From Longimicrobium sp. (GTDB lineage: Bacteria > Gemmatimonadota > Gemmatimonadetes > Longimicrobiales > Longimicrobiaceae): a DNA stretch of 64,000 nucleotides. The stretch is taken from positions 1-64,000 of the forward strand of contig DASVWD010000115.1 of NCBI GenBank assembly GCA_036389795.1. The letters run 5' to 3'. The notes beneath the pieces are model-generated. The model did no database searches, was not told the origin of the DNA, and was given only the letters and a program-made list of their open reading frames with translations. A program made the position numbers and the translations under genes. This document shows, piece by piece, positions 9,454 through 18,344 of the stretch. The first letter of the stretch is position 1. Every line of letters starts with the position of its first letter.

Positions 9454-9972
9454 ATGGCCACGACTCTCAGCTGGGACACGAAGGAGGAGCGCAAGGCCTG
9501 GTCGGCCGAGCTTCTCAAGGCGATCGCCGCCCACAAGGCCGATCTCGACAGCGGCCGTCCCGACGACTTCATCGCTGGCTACCAGAAGCTCACACCTGAG
9601 CAGCAGGTGAAGTTCTGGGCGGAGCTGATCATCGGGATGGCCAAATTCGAGTCCAGTTGGAACCCGCATACCATCTATCACGAGCCCCCGCCGCTCGGGA
9701 TCGACTCCGTGGGACTGCTCCAGCTCAGCTACGAGGACCAGCCGTCGTATGCACTGGAGCCGCTGGACCGGGAGAAGAAGAGCCTGGAAGATCCGCTGGT
9801 CAACCTGCGGTGCGGCGTCAAGATCATGGCCAGACTGCTCGCGAAGGACCACGTGGTCGCCAGCGGTAAAGGAAGCAAGTCTCGCGGAGCGGCGCGGTAC
9901 TGGTCGGTGCTGCGCGAAGGCCACCACATCGACGAGATCAAGGCGAGGACGAAAAAGCAGCTCGGGCTATAA
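9454..9972 (+). CDS. Lytic transglycosylase/lysozyme-like protein
   Basis: 172 residues. The stretch LIIGMAKFESSWNPHT followed by SVGLLQLSYED matches the SLT/GH23 fold: a catalytic Glu in FES, then a Gly-Leu-Leu-Gln motif. Downstream LEDPLVNLRCGVKIMARLL resembles the helical part that closes these domains. There is no signal peptide, which is unusual for a cell-wall enzyme. It might be exported by another route, released by lysis, or be an effector-like protein. The ATG at 9454 is preceded by cggagc. It appears monocistronic. Confidence 0.75.
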   Translation: MATTLSWDTKEERKAWSAELLKAIAAHKADLDSGRPDDFIAGYQKLTPEQQVKFWAELIIGMAKFESSWNPHTIYHEPPPLGIDSVGLLQLSYEDQPSYALEPLDREKKSLEDPLVNLRCGVKIMARLLAKDHVVASGKGSKSRGAARYWSVLREGHHIDEIKARTKKQLGL

Positions 9973-10070
9973 ACGCGATGGTAGGTAGGATGGAGTCCGG
10001 GTCGAGGTTGCGCCGAAGCAGGCGGCGTGACACACCCGAGCCAGACCACGATTGCCGAAAGGGGAGCTGA

Positions 10071-10805
10071 ATGCGAGCGCACCATGTCGTCCTGCCGCTC
10101 CTCTTGCTGACGGGGTGCTCCGCCGCGGTGCCTCCGGCCGCGCGCGCCCCGGAAACGACCCAAGCTCCACGACCAGCAGCCGCCATGGACCTGGGCATCG
10201 ACCACGTGATCCTCGGCGTCAGCGACCTGCAGCGCGGAGTCGATGCGCTGGAGCAGCGCACCGGCGTCCGGGCCGCCTACGGGGGAGCCCACCCGGGGCG
10301 CGGCACGCACAACGCGCTTCTCTCGCTCGGAGCGGGCCGCTACCTGGAGATCATGGCGCCCGATCCGCAGCAGCAGGTGAGCTCGCCGATGATCCAGGAG
10401 CTCCGGGCCCTGGAGTCGCTGACGCCGGTAGGATGGGCTGTCGCGGTCGGAGACGTCGAGCGCGTGCGCGGCGACCTGGAAGGCCGCGGACTGCGCCTCA
10501 GCCCCACCCAGCCGGGCTCCCGGGCGCGGCCGGACGGGACGCGCCTGGAGTGGGCCACGTTCGGCGTGCTCGCGCCGGACCATCCCCTGGCGCCCTTCTT
10601 CATCCACTGGGCGGCAGGGACGGCTCATCCGTCGGCCACCTCACCCGCGGGGTGCACGCTGGAATCGCTGCGCCTGGAAGACCCGAACCCCGCCGACCTG
10701 CAGGCCATCGTCGATCCGCTCGGGCTCGCGGTGCCGGTGACGGAGGGTGCGCAGTCGCGGATCGGGATGGCTCTCTCCTGTCCGCGCGGCAGAATCGAGT
10801 TCTAG
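10071..10805 (+). CDS. Lipoprotein with VOC/glyoxalase-like domain
   Basis: 244 residues. The N-terminus RAHHVVLPLLLLTGCSAA is a lipoprotein signal with lipobox LTGC, an unusual feature for this fold. From about residue 40 comes a VOC-type domain (IDHVILGVSDLQRGVDALEQRTGV, NALLSLGAGRYLEIMAP, then a second beta-alpha-beta unit), close to the Glyoxalase_3 class. VOC proteins bind divalent metals and act on varied small molecules; no substrate can be assigned. A strong aggggagc site precedes the ATG. The downstream gene follows after 114 bases. Confidence 0.82.
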   Translation: MRAHHVVLPLLLLTGCSAAVPPAARAPETTQAPRPAAAMDLGIDHVILGVSDLQRGVDALEQRTGVRAAYGGAHPGRGTHNALLSLGAGRYLEIMAPDPQQQVSSPMIQELRALESLTPVGWAVAVGDVERVRGDLEGRGLRLSPTQPGSRARPDGTRLEWATFGVLAPDHPLAPFFIHWAAGTAHPSATSPAGCTLESLRLEDPNPADLQAIVDPLGLAVPVTEGAQSRIGMALSCPRGRIEF

Positions 10806-10919
10806 AGGCCGCCCAGCAGCGGCTTCACCTGACGTTCGAGAAGACGGAGCTTGAAGGACGACGGCCCCGGTGCGGCCTGATCCCTCAGGAAGTCACGCCA
10901 TCCCATCAAACCCGGACCC

Positions 10920-11510
10920 ATGGACACACGCCGTGCGGCCGACGCGCGGGCAACCGCTGCCCACAAGCTCGCCCGGATGGCCGAGGAGCTCCGCCAGGGA
11001 GCATCGTTCCCGATCACGCGCCTGACTACGCTGAAGCGGCTGTGTGCCGAGCCGGCAGATGCGGCACGCTTCGCCCTTCATCTCGCGCAGCTGGCGCAGC
11101 GGAGCTTCGAGGAGGCACCGCCGGAGCACCTGGCTCCCGAACGCCGGGAGACGTTCGGCCGGCTGATCGCCGAGGGCGTGGACTGCCTGCGGCGGCACCT
11201 GGTCGAGCCGACGCCGGAAACCGAGCGGGAGCTGCGGGCCGTCCGCAGCGCGCTGGAACAGGCGCAGAGCCAGTACAAGAACACGCAGTGGGCCCAGGTG
11301 CGCATCATGGAGTCCCGCGACGCGCTCCTGGTGGAGGACGCCACGAACTGCGTCCTCCGGCCTCACGAGTCTGCGTACTGGGGATACCAGTTGGGCCGGA
11401 TCCACGGCGAACGCTATAATCCTCGCTATGGTTCGGGCTTGATCCCGGAGTCGGCTCCGCGGGTCCAGGAGATTGCCGATTTCTGGCTCAAGGATGGGAA
11501 GGCGGCGTGA
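10920..11510 (+). CDS. Hypothetical protein, helical
   Basis: 196 residues, predominantly amphipathic helix with many Ala, Glu, Arg and Leu residues (for example [20 protein letters not shown]). No signal peptide, membrane segment or recognised motif. The C-terminal part carries [21 protein letters not shown]. Its stop overlaps the candidate start of the next gene (gtgatg), suggesting coupling. Function unknown. Confidence 0.6.
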   Translation: MDTRRAADARATAAHKLARMAEELRQGASFPITRLTTLKRLCAEPADAARFALHLAQLAQRSFEEAPPEHLAPERRETFGRLIAEGVDCLRRHLVEPTPETERELRAVRSALEQAQSQYKNTQWAQVRIMESRDALLVEDATNCVLRPHESAYWGYQLGRIHGERYNPRYGSGLIPESAPRVQEIADFWLKDGKAA

Positions 11511-12064
11511 TGCATCCACACAACGGAGCCACCGTGAGGAACCACATTCGCGCAGCCGCGGCGCTCGTCGCGGGTGCCCTGCTGTTCGCCGGCCCCGGCG
11601 GCCCGGCGCGTGCGCAGACGCAGGCGCCCAATCCAGGCGCACCCCCACAGGAGACCGCCGTGACGAATCGTGCTACCGGTACGTTCGAGGTGAAGCTGAA
11701 CCCCCTGGCGCCGTACAACCAGGACGAGGGCGCGGCGCTAGGCAGATTGTCGATCGACAAGCAGTTCCACGGGGACCTGGAGGCGACCAGCAAGGGCGAG
11801 ATGCTGAGCGCCGGCACGCTGGTCGACGGCTCGGCCGGCTACGTCGCCATCGAGCGGGTGACCGGGACGCTGCACGGCCGCGCCGGCACCTTCGTGCTCC
11901 AGCACAGCGGCACCCTGAACCGCGGCGCGCCGCAGCTCACCATCACCGTCGTCCCCGACTCGGGCACCGGCCGGCTGGCGGGGCTCGCGGGGACGATGAC
12001 GATCGACATCGCGGACGGAAAGCACTCCTACACCTTCGAGTACACGCTCCCCGCCTCCCCCTGA
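11510..12064 (+). CDS. Secreted DUF3224-family protein
   Basis: About 184 residues. After a signal peptide (hydrophobic [14 protein letters not shown], cleavage probably after GGPARA) comes a DUF3224-type beta-barrel domain: [59 protein letters not shown], and the end [18 protein letters not shown]. The family is of unknown function, possibly allene-oxide-cyclase-like. The start may instead be GTG at 11534, which has ggag six bases upstream and gives a cleaner signal peptide, or GTG at 11507. Confidence 0.82.
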   Translation: MHPHNGATVRNHIRAAAALVAGALLFAGPGGPARAQTQAPNPGAPPQETAVTNRATGTFEVKLNPLAPYNQDEGAALGRLSIDKQFHGDLEATSKGEMLSAGTLVDGSAGYVAIERVTGTLHGRAGTFVLQHSGTLNRGAPQLTITVVPDSGTGRLAGLAGTMTIDIADGKHSYTFEYTLPASP

Positions 12065-12090
12065 ACGCCGGTCCGCCCGGGATCGGCGCG

Positions 12091-12501
12091 CTACTCCGGC
12101 CAGCGAAGCGGAAAGCGCTCCCCCGGCGCCCAGCCGGCCAGCCCGACCCAGCGGCCGGTCTCGTCCCTCGCCCCGAGCGCGGCGTGCGCGGGACAGCGGC
12201 AACCGGAGTCCGACGGCCGCGGGCAGCCGCGGATGAGCGCGAGGAGCTCCGCGACGCGCTCCGGGGGGAGCCGCCAGCCGTCGTGGATCCAGCAGTCGGA
12301 ATCCAGGCTGCCCCGCCGCGACTCCTCGTAGACCGCCGCCGCCAGCAGCCCACAGGAGGAGCAGGCGACCGCCTGCACCGTGATCTCGTCGCTCATGCGG
12401 TCGGCGCCGAGCTCGAGCGATGCGACGATCTTCAGCTCGGCGGCGCCGCACGCGGGGCACACGAAAGCGCGGCTCGTCATCTCTCCATCACCAGACATCA
12501 T
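12091..12501 (-). CDS. Small zinc-ribbon-like protein
   Basis: 136 residues. An N-terminal CPACG (about 15-19) and a later CSSCG (about 48-52) form a treble-clef or zinc-ribbon pair. A C-terminal GCPRPSDSGCRCPAH holds further Cys/His residues. Between them is a plausible beta strand region. It is convergent with the DUF3224 gene. The start could also be the internal ATG at 12480 (MTSRAFVCP); neither has a strong ribosome site. Function unknown. Confidence 0.6.
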   Translation of the reverse strand: MMSGDGEMTSRAFVCPACGAAELKIVASLELGADRMSDEITVQAVACSSCGLLAAAVYEESRRGSLDSDCWIHDGWRLPPERVAELLALIRGCPRPSDSGCRCPAHAALGARDETGRWVGLAGWAPGERFPLRWPE

Positions 12502-12690
12502 GCCGCACTCGCAGTGGAACTCATGAAAATGAACCTCGGGTGATATTCATTAGAGCCATACGACATCAGACCGACAAGCCCACATGCGTCTCTCTCTCCG
12601 ATCCAGTCCGGATCCGAACCGGCGCTGGAGCCGACTGCAACCATTGCAGTGTTGCCGTAACACTCAACCCGTCTGAGGCGAGGACTGCAG

Positions 12691-13650
12691 ATGCGAGGAG
12701 TTCTGCGTGGGGTGGTGAATCCATCGGGAGAGAAGCTTTGGCGAGTAGACCTTCTCGATTCGCAGATGATCTGGTACGAGCTTGTGCTGCGGAACCTACA
12801 TCCCGAGGTGGACTCCCGTACGGCGATGAAGGGTGTGATCAGGCAGCTCAAGAGAAAACACGAGGACTACTTCAATAGACGCTTCGTCTATTTTATCTGC
12901 TCTCGAGAGAAAGTGCGCTTTTCCGTCCAGCGGCAGGCCCGCTTCTCATTTCTCAGACGAAAACTCGTAATTCATCTGGAGATCGGCTCCGAACGACGGC
13001 TGAAGAGGTGTGTCGTCCCCGCTGCGCTCCTCCGCCGCATCAGCGGGATTGGACGCAGTGTGCTTCCCCAGGTAGAGAACTCCGATATCGCAATCACGTG
13101 CACGTATCCAGGTGGACAAAAGGTCACTACGTCTATTCATGATTTCTTACTCGACGCCGGGATTAATCTCGGAATCAACACGTGCATCCACTATGTAGGA
13201 ATGACGAAGAATCCCGACACGCGCCCTTTGTTGCGGAAACACGACGGACGAACCAGAACACTGGCACTCACGCGCGATGCGAGTCGAGACATTTTCTTCT
13301 TTTACAACACATTCGCAGTTCGCTGCCTCGCCAGCGATCCTCACATCGTCTACTGGCTCAGCAACGCGATGACCGACGAGGTCGACATCCAAACCGAGGG
13401 TCTCCTTCTCGAGAAGCTGCTGATCGGGTACTTCAAGCCGGATTGCCAGGGCAATCTCCAAAGCGAATGTACGCAGTTGCAGAACCTGTTCTGGAAGCTC
13501 GCAGATTCACGGAAGATCACGCGGATGAGCGTGGATCTGGAGGTCCTGGATACGAGCGAATACTATACATTCTACAGCTCTCAGGCGCCTCCCTCGTCTG
13601 CCCACGTGTTTTCAGTATGCCCCATGGATTCGGTTAGCTCGCCCAAGTAG
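12691..13650 (+). CDS. Divergent GIY-YIG-like protein, probably horizontally acquired
   Basis: 319 residues. Base composition is clearly lower in GC than its neighbours and codon use is unlike them, a sign of transfer. The middle reads CIHYVGMTKNPDTRPLLRKHDGR, where YVG-x-T-x-N-P and the Arg/His pair resemble the second half of a GIY-YIG core. TEGLLLEKLLIGYFKP then matches the Glu-xx-Leu-Ile plus FKP found around the metal-binding Glu of that fold. The N-terminal 150 residues are basic and not recognised. The assignment is motif-level only; it could be a defence or mobile-element nuclease. Confidence 0.6.
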   Translation: MRGVLRGVVNPSGEKLWRVDLLDSQMIWYELVLRNLHPEVDSRTAMKGVIRQLKRKHEDYFNRRFVYFICSREKVRFSVQRQARFSFLRRKLVIHLEIGSERRLKRCVVPAALLRRISGIGRSVLPQVENSDIAITCTYPGGQKVTTSIHDFLLDAGINLGINTCIHYVGMTKNPDTRPLLRKHDGRTRTLALTRDASRDIFFFYNTFAVRCLASDPHIVYWLSNAMTDEVDIQTEGLLLEKLLIGYFKPDCQGNLQSECTQLQNLFWKLADSRKITRMSVDLEVLDTSEYYTFYSSQAPPSSAHVFSVCPMDSVSSPK

Positions 13651-13778
13651 GATTGTGGGTTCCATCGGAGGCCGTGCTCCCGATCGCGCCGGCGTGCCCC
13701 CCCGGATGCTCCGTGTTGAAACGGAGAAGCTCGACCTCGATGAGGTCCGGAGTCCTGCCCTCACGCCCGAGAGGACCG

Positions 13779-14099
13779 ATGCTGAAGCTGATGTTCTTCC
13801 TGTACCGCCGTCCGGATCTCAGCGCCGACGACTTCCAGCGGTACAGCCGCGAGGTGCACATGCCGCTGGTGGCGCGCGTGCCGGGGCTCAGGCGCTACGC
13901 CGTGAGCCACGTCACGCTCAACCCGGCGGGCGCGGACGGCGCGTGCGACGCGGTGGCCGAGCTCTGGTTCGACGGGCCGGAGGCATTCCAGGCGGCCGTG
14001 GCCACGCCGGAGGGGAGCGCCGCGCTCGCCGACCAAGCCAACTACCTGGACATGGAGCGCACGCACATGCTGTTCGTGGAGGAGACGGCCGGGTTGTGA
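13779..14099 (+). CDS. EthD family protein
   Basis: 106 residues. It begins MLKLMFFLYRRPDLSADDFQRYSREVHMPL, the typical start of EthD/dimeric alpha-beta barrel proteins, and has YLDMERTHMLFVEE at the C-terminus. The ATG at 13779 has gagagga upstream. EthD proteins are often companions of P450s (the founding one belongs to the ethyl tert-butyl ether P450 system). A P450 gene lies next door, convergent, so a link is possible but not shown. Confidence 0.8.
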   Translation: MLKLMFFLYRRPDLSADDFQRYSREVHMPLVARVPGLRRYAVSHVTLNPAGADGACDAVAELWFDGPEAFQAAVATPEGSAALADQANYLDMERTHMLFVEETAGL

Positions 14100-14184
14100 C
14101 ACGCATTCCCTGGCGGCGAGCGGCGCGTCCCGTCGTCTGGATCGTCTGGGCGTGCGGCTTCAAGCGCCGGCGGAAACGAGACGG

Positions 14185-14214
14185 AGGGCCGGGGGACGCT
14201 TTTCCCCCGGCCCT
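14185..14214. terminator. Bidirectional hairpin terminator
   Basis: An 11-bp perfect stem agggccggggg/cccccggccct with loop acgctttt lies between the convergent EthD and P450 genes, followed by ttctc on the plus strand. Confidence 0.7.
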
Positions 14215-14239
14215 TTCTCGTTCGCCCGGCGCACGCCCG

Positions 14240-15433
14240 TCAGGCCGGAGCGAGGACGCGCGGGCCGGGCTGGAAGCGGACCGGCAGGCGCGAGGGGCCG
14301 TGCACGTGGAACGCCTCGCGCGGCTCCCACGGGGCGCCGCCCGCGAGCTCCAGGCCGGGCAGCCGCTCCAGCAGCTGGGCGAGGGCGACGCGGGCCTCCA
14401 GGCGCGCCAGCGGCGAGCCGATGCAGAAGTGGATGCCGTGCCCGAACGCGATGTGCGGGTTGGGGTCGCGCGCGACGTCGAAGCGGCCGGGGTCCGCGAA
14501 CTGCCGGGGATCCCGGTTGGCGGAGCCGATCATCGCGAACACGAGCTTCCCGGCCGGGATCGTCCGGCCGTGCACCGCCACGTCGCGCGTGGTCACGCGG
14601 AAGACCGCCTGCACGGGCGAGCGGTAGCGCAGCACCTCCTCGACCGCCGCCGGCAGGAGCCCGGGCGCGGCCCGCAGGCGCTCGAGCTGGTCCGGGTGCT
14701 CGCCCAGGCACAGGACGGCGTTGGAGATCAGGTTGGTGGTGGTCTCGTGCCCGGCCAGGAGCAGGAGCTGGAAGAAGCCCAGGATCTCCCCCTCCGCCAG
14801 CCGCTCGCCGTCCACCTCGGCCTCGACCAGGCGGGTCAGCAGGTCGTCCCGGGGCGCCGCGCGCCGCTCCTCGGCCAGCTCCGCGAGGTATGCCTCCATC
14901 TCGGCGTGCGCCGCGGCGAACGCGCCGACCGCCCGCTCCGCCTCGGCCCCGCCCGAGAGCGTGAGGACCAGCGCCAGGACGGCGTCGCTCCAGCCCCGCA
15001 GCCGCCGCCAGTCCGTGGCGGGCGCGCCGAGCAGCTCCGCGATCACCATCATCGGGAGCGGGGCCGAGAACTCCGCGACCAGGTCCATCTCCCCGCGCCC
15101 GGCCACCCGGTCCAGGAGCCCGCGCGAGATCTCCCCGATGCGCGGCTCCAGGCCCGCGACCGAGCGCGGGGTGAAGGCCCGCGAGACCAGGGCGCGCAGC
15201 CTGGTGTGGCGCGGCGGGTCGGAAAAGATGAACCACTGGCCGGGCTTCGACGCCGGCGGCGCCGCCACGGAGCTGAACGAGGCGTGGTCGGTGAGCGCCC
15301 GCCGGACGCTCTCGTAGTCCAGGAGCATCCACCGGTCGGAGCGCGGGTCGTGGAAGACGGGCGCGGCGCTCCGCAGCCGCTCGTACAGGGCGTACGGGTC
15401 GCGGCGCACCTCGGCGGAGGTGAGGTCCAGCAT
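14240..15433 (-). CDS. Cytochrome P450
   Basis: 397 residues, the length of soluble bacterial class I P450s. The I-helix oxygen-activation motif is LLLLAGHETTTN, the K-helix ExxR lies in VEEVLRYRSPVQ, and the haem-binding loop is AFGHGIHFCIGSPLAR with the Cys ligand. The N-terminus shows RDPYALYERLRSAAPV. No membrane anchor, so it needs soluble redox partners; none are encoded nearby. Substrate is unknown. A TetR-type regulator gene lies 76 bases upstream on the same strand and may control it. Confidence 0.95.
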   Translation of the reverse strand: MLDLTSAEVRRDPYALYERLRSAAPVFHDPRSDRWMLLDYESVRRALTDHASFSSVAAPPASKPGQWFIFSDPPRHTRLRALVSRAFTPRSVAGLEPRIGEISRGLLDRVAGRGEMDLVAEFSAPLPMMVIAELLGAPATDWRRLRGWSDAVLALVLTLSGGAEAERAVGAFAAAHAEMEAYLAELAEERRAAPRDDLLTRLVEAEVDGERLAEGEILGFFQLLLLAGHETTTNLISNAVLCLGEHPDQLERLRAAPGLLPAAVEEVLRYRSPVQAVFRVTTRDVAVHGRTIPAGKLVFAMIGSANRDPRQFADPGRFDVARDPNPHIAFGHGIHFCIGSPLARLEARVALAQLLERLPGLELAGGAPWEPREAFHVHGPSRLPVRFQPGPRVLAPA

Positions 15434-15509
15434 CTCTCACGGCCTCCATGTGCTCGCGGCACGGGCGGCGTGCACCCGCACGGCCGGGCCCGTCGCCGCG
15501 TGTGAACGG

Positions 15510-16124
15510 TCAGCCCGGCGGCGCGAGCCCGCGCAGGACGGCGTCGACCACTCCGCGCGTGAGCCGCTCGTCCACGGGGCCGCCGGTGAGCAGGTAGCGG
15601 TAGAAGAGCGCGCCGCCCAGCAGGTCGATCGCGAGCTCCAGGTCCAGCCCCCGGCGGAGCTCGCCGCGCGCCTGCCCCCGCTCCAGCACGCGCCGGACGG
15701 CCTCGCGCCAGGTGGCGACGAAGCCGGTGCGGACGGCCTCGGCGATCGGCGCACTGCGCGCCATGGCCGCCACCAGGCCCGAGAGGAGCATCGCGCTGGC
15801 CGGGTCCTGGTACATCCGCACCGCCGAGCGCAGCAGGAGCAGCAGGTCGCCCTCGGCGGTGCCGGAGTCGGGAACGGGGATCGCGCGCACGATCCGCCCG
15901 ACGGCCTCCACCACCAGCGCCTCCTTCGACGCCCAGCGGCGGTACACGGTGGCCTTGCCGACCCCCGCCCGCGCGGCGATGGCGTCCATCGCCACCGCGT
16001 CGTAGCCCACCTCGCGGATCAGCGCCACGGCGGCCTCCAGGATGGCGCCGTGCGCCTCCTCGCTCCTCGGCCGCCCGGGGCGGCGGCTTTCCGCGGCGCG
16101 TGATACGATACGATCTCGTTCCAT
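15510..16124 (-). CDS. TetR/AcrR family transcriptional regulator
   Basis: About 204 residues from MERDRIVSRAAE. The N-terminal helix-turn-helix is plain: RPRSEEAHGAILEAAVALIREVGYDAVAMDAIAARAGVGKATVYRRWASKEALV, with KATVYRRW as the recognition helix. The C-terminal half is an all-helical ligand/dimer domain. A longer in-frame start at 16160 was rejected because ATG 16124 has gggga upstream. The words cgatacgatac at the gene start and gtatcg at about 16162 form a loose inverted pair that could be an autoregulatory operator (inference). Likely regulator of the adjacent P450. Confidence 0.88.
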   Translation of the reverse strand: MERDRIVSRAAESRRPGRPRSEEAHGAILEAAVALIREVGYDAVAMDAIAARAGVGKATVYRRWASKEALVVEAVGRIVRAIPVPDSGTAEGDLLLLLRSAVRMYQDPASAMLLSGLVAAMARSAPIAEAVRTGFVATWREAVRRVLERGQARGELRRGLDLELAIDLLGGALFYRYLLTGGPVDERLTRGVVDAVLRGLAPPG

Positions 16125-16297
16125 AATCCCCAATCTACCGGCCCGATTTCCGGAACGCAACAGTATCGAAAACAGGCTGGGCGGATCACGCAGGCCACCC
16201 CCCTGGCCGGGGGATCGGCGGCATTCTTGCAGCCCCCGGCCCCCGCCACCTCCGCGCGCGGCGGGGGAGCCGTCAACGCACGATGGGAGGGAAGAGC

Positions 16298-16729
16298 ATG
16301 GCCGAAGCGAGGGCCGGTGACACGGTGCGCGTCCACTACACGGGCACGCTGGGCGACGGGAGCGTGTTCGACAGCTCGCAGGGACGGGAGCCGCTGGAGT
16401 TCACGGTGGGCGCGGGCCAGGTGATCCCGGGCTTCGACGAGGCCGTCACCGGGATGCAGCCGGGCGAGGAGAAGCGGGTCACCATCCCCGCCGACGACGC
16501 GTACGGTCAGCGGCGGCCGGAGATGGTCGGCACCGTGCGCCGCGAGCAGTTCCCCCCGGACATCCAGCCCGCCGTGGGCCAGCAGCTGCAGATGAGCCAG
16601 CAGGGCCACACCTTCGTCGTCACCGTCACCGAGGTCTCGGGCGACGAGGTGACGCTGGACGCCAACCACCCCCTGGCCGGCGAAGACCTGACCTTCCAGC
16701 TCGAGCTGGTGGAGATCGTCGACCGGTAG
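16298..16729 (+). CDS. FKBP-type peptidyl-prolyl isomerase, SlyD-like
   Basis: 143 residues. It has the FKBP half-barrel ([18 protein letters not shown] and [38 protein letters not shown]), an inserted IF flap domain at about residues 70-118 and the return strand [17 protein letters not shown], the SlyD arrangement. The metal-binding His-rich tail of E. coli SlyD is missing. It catalyses prolyl isomerisation and acts as a chaperone in the cytoplasm. The ATG at 16298 follows a gggaggga site. Confidence 0.92.
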   Translation: MAEARAGDTVRVHYTGTLGDGSVFDSSQGREPLEFTVGAGQVIPGFDEAVTGMQPGEEKRVTIPADDAYGQRRPEMVGTVRREQFPPDIQPAVGQQLQMSQQGHTFVVTVTEVSGDEVTLDANHPLAGEDLTFQLELVEIVDR

Positions 16730-16753
16730 AGGGCCCGTCCCGGCACCGCGCTC

Positions 16754-16791
16754 CGAAGTCCCTCCCCCGGCGGCCCGGGGGAGGGACTTCG
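16754..16791 (+). terminator. Strong hairpin terminator after the FKBP gene
   Basis: A perfect 17-bp inverted repeat (cgaagtccctcccccgg and its complement) with a 4-base loop lies 24 bases beyond the FKBP stop. No long T-run follows. A related gtccctcccc/ggggagggac dyad occurs at 22378-22416. Confidence 0.65.
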
Positions 16792-16970
16792 GCGTTTGGT
16801 CGGCACCCGCTTTGGGCGTGACGCGGCGGGCTTGTGTCCGTCCCCGCGGCGATAGATCTTCCAGGCGTTTCCCATCACGCTCCCGACCCAGCTCACCCGC
16901 CCGCCGCCGGGCTTCCCGGCCGCCCCGGGCACTCCCTTCCATCCCACCCGATCCGGTTCCCGCGCCGACC

Positions 16971-17417
16971 ATGAGCACGCTCGAACGAGTCGTTCCCGGC
17001 ACCGTGGGCCTGCTCGTCTGCGGGGCGCCGACGGCGTACCTGCTGTGGCTGTGCTGGGCGGCGCTCGCGAGCCGCCGCTGGCCCACGGCGCCGGGGCGCG
17101 TCACCCGCTCGGTGGTGGTCGCCGGCCACCGGCACCAGGCGCGCTACGACGTGCGCTACGAGTACACGGTGGGCGGGCGTGCGTACACCGGCGGGCGCGT
17201 GCGCTTCGGCGGGGCGCTGAACATGAACCGCGGGGACGCGCTGCGGACCACGACGGTCTATCCCGCTGGCCGCCCGGTGCAGGTGCGCCACCACCCGCGC
17301 CGGCCGCGGGTGTCGACGCTGGAGAGCCGCGTCTCGGCCGCCGTGTGGGTGTGGCTCGCGCTGGGCCTGTTCATGACCAGCGCCATCGCCGGCGCGCTGC
17401 TCGGCTGGTGGGAGTAG
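16971..17417 (+). CDS. DUF3592 membrane protein
   Basis: 148 residues. A transmembrane helix near residues 9-30 (VGLLVCGAPTAYLLWLCWAAL) and another at the C-terminus (VWVWLALGLFMTSAIAGALLG) flank an extracytoplasmic beta domain with RYDVRYEYTVGGRAYTGGRVRFG and VYPAGRPVQVRHHPRRP, the pattern of DUF3592. Function unknown. Confidence 0.82.
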   Translation: MSTLERVVPGTVGLLVCGAPTAYLLWLCWAALASRRWPTAPGRVTRSVVVAGHRHQARYDVRYEYTVGGRAYTGGRVRFGGALNMNRGDALRTTTVYPAGRPVQVRHHPRRPRVSTLESRVSAAVWVWLALGLFMTSAIAGALLGWWE

Positions 17418-17489
17418 AGGGCTCGCGCGTCCCCTCGGAAAGTCGGTGCCGAGGTGCGGCACGCCTTGCCGTGCGCCGGATCGGCCGGC

Positions 17490-17711
17490 ATGGACTACAT
17501 GCAGCGAATCCACCTCGATCCCGAGATCCGCAGCGGCAAGCCCGTCATCAAGGGCACCCGGATCACCGTCTACGACATCCTGGAATACCTGGCCTCCGGG
17601 ATGTCGCACGAGGAAATCCTCGCTGATTTCCCTGATCTCGCCGCGGAAGACATCCGCGCCGCGCTCCTCTTCGCGGCCGACCGGGAGCGCCGGCTGTTCT
17701 CCATCCCGTAA
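17490..17711 (+). CDS. DUF433 (VapB-like) antitoxin-type protein
   Basis: 73 residues matching DUF433: RIHLDPEIRSGKPVIKGTRITVYDILEYLASGMSHEEILADFPDLAAEDIRAALLFA. This is a winged helix-turn-helix family usually paired with a DUF5615 PIN-like toxin. No toxin gene follows here: the downstream gene is a convergent PilZ protein. So it is an orphan, either a remnant of a toxin-antitoxin pair or a free-standing regulator. Confidence 0.85.
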   Translation: MDYMQRIHLDPEIRSGKPVIKGTRITVYDILEYLASGMSHEEILADFPDLAAEDIRAALLFAADRERRLFSIP

Positions 17712-17747
17712 GGAATTCCTGCGGCGGGGGGATAACCGCGCGCCCGT

Positions 17748-18200
17748 TCACGTCGTGGGGAAGCGGCCGGCGTACTTGCCGATCCACTCCGCAGCCGCCT
17801 CCTGCGCGGTGAGCACCCGCCCCTCGCGCTCCTCCACTTCCTTCCGGTAGCGCTCGATCGAGCACACCTGCTCCACCATCCGGGCGCGGAACGCGTCGCT
17901 GGAGTCCAGGAACTGGGCGCCGATGCAGTAGCGGCCTCCCTCGGGAGTGGACCACACCACGCGGGCGTTCGCCTCGAAGGGAGGCTCCACCTCGGTGATC
18001 CGGATGCCGACCGTGCTCCCGGGCTCGAGGTCGCAGTCGGAGGTGAACGAGAGGCCGCCCACGCTCACGTTCACGCTCTGCTGCGTGCGGGCGGGGCTCC
18101 CGGGGACCGCGCGCACCTCGATCGGCACGCCGGCCGTGTGGCGGATGAACGCGCGGCGGGGATTGACGCGGGAGTCTGCCGCCGCGAGGCCGTCGGACAC
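17748..18200 (-). CDS. PilZ domain protein
   Basis: 150 residues. The motif NPRRAFIRHTAGVPIEV, then NVSVGGLSF (the DxSxxG-type loop, here NVSVGG) and RVVWSTPEGGRYCIGAQFLD define a PilZ domain, which in many relatives binds cyclic di-GMP. The Arg-rich N-terminal RxxxR equivalent is NPRRAFIR. A C-terminal helix (about 100-150) follows. Start GTG 18200 is chosen for aggag eight bases upstream; no ATG fits. Confidence 0.8.
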   Translation of the reverse strand: MSDGLAAADSRVNPRRAFIRHTAGVPIEVRAVPGSPARTQQSVNVSVGGLSFTSDCDLEPGSTVGIRITEVEPPFEANARVVWSTPEGGRYCIGAQFLDSSDAFRARMVEQVCSIERYRKEVEEREGRVLTAQEAAAEWIGKYAGRFPTT

Positions 18201-18344
18201 CGGATCTGCTCCTGCGGTGGGGGAGAAGGCGCTGCGACGGCGCGCGGAGAGGCAAGGCGCGGGCCGTCCACGCGCACCGGGCGCAACTCGTGCAAAGGCC
18301 CGGCTGTCGTCCCGCACGAGGCAGGCACCCGCGAGCACGCAGCC

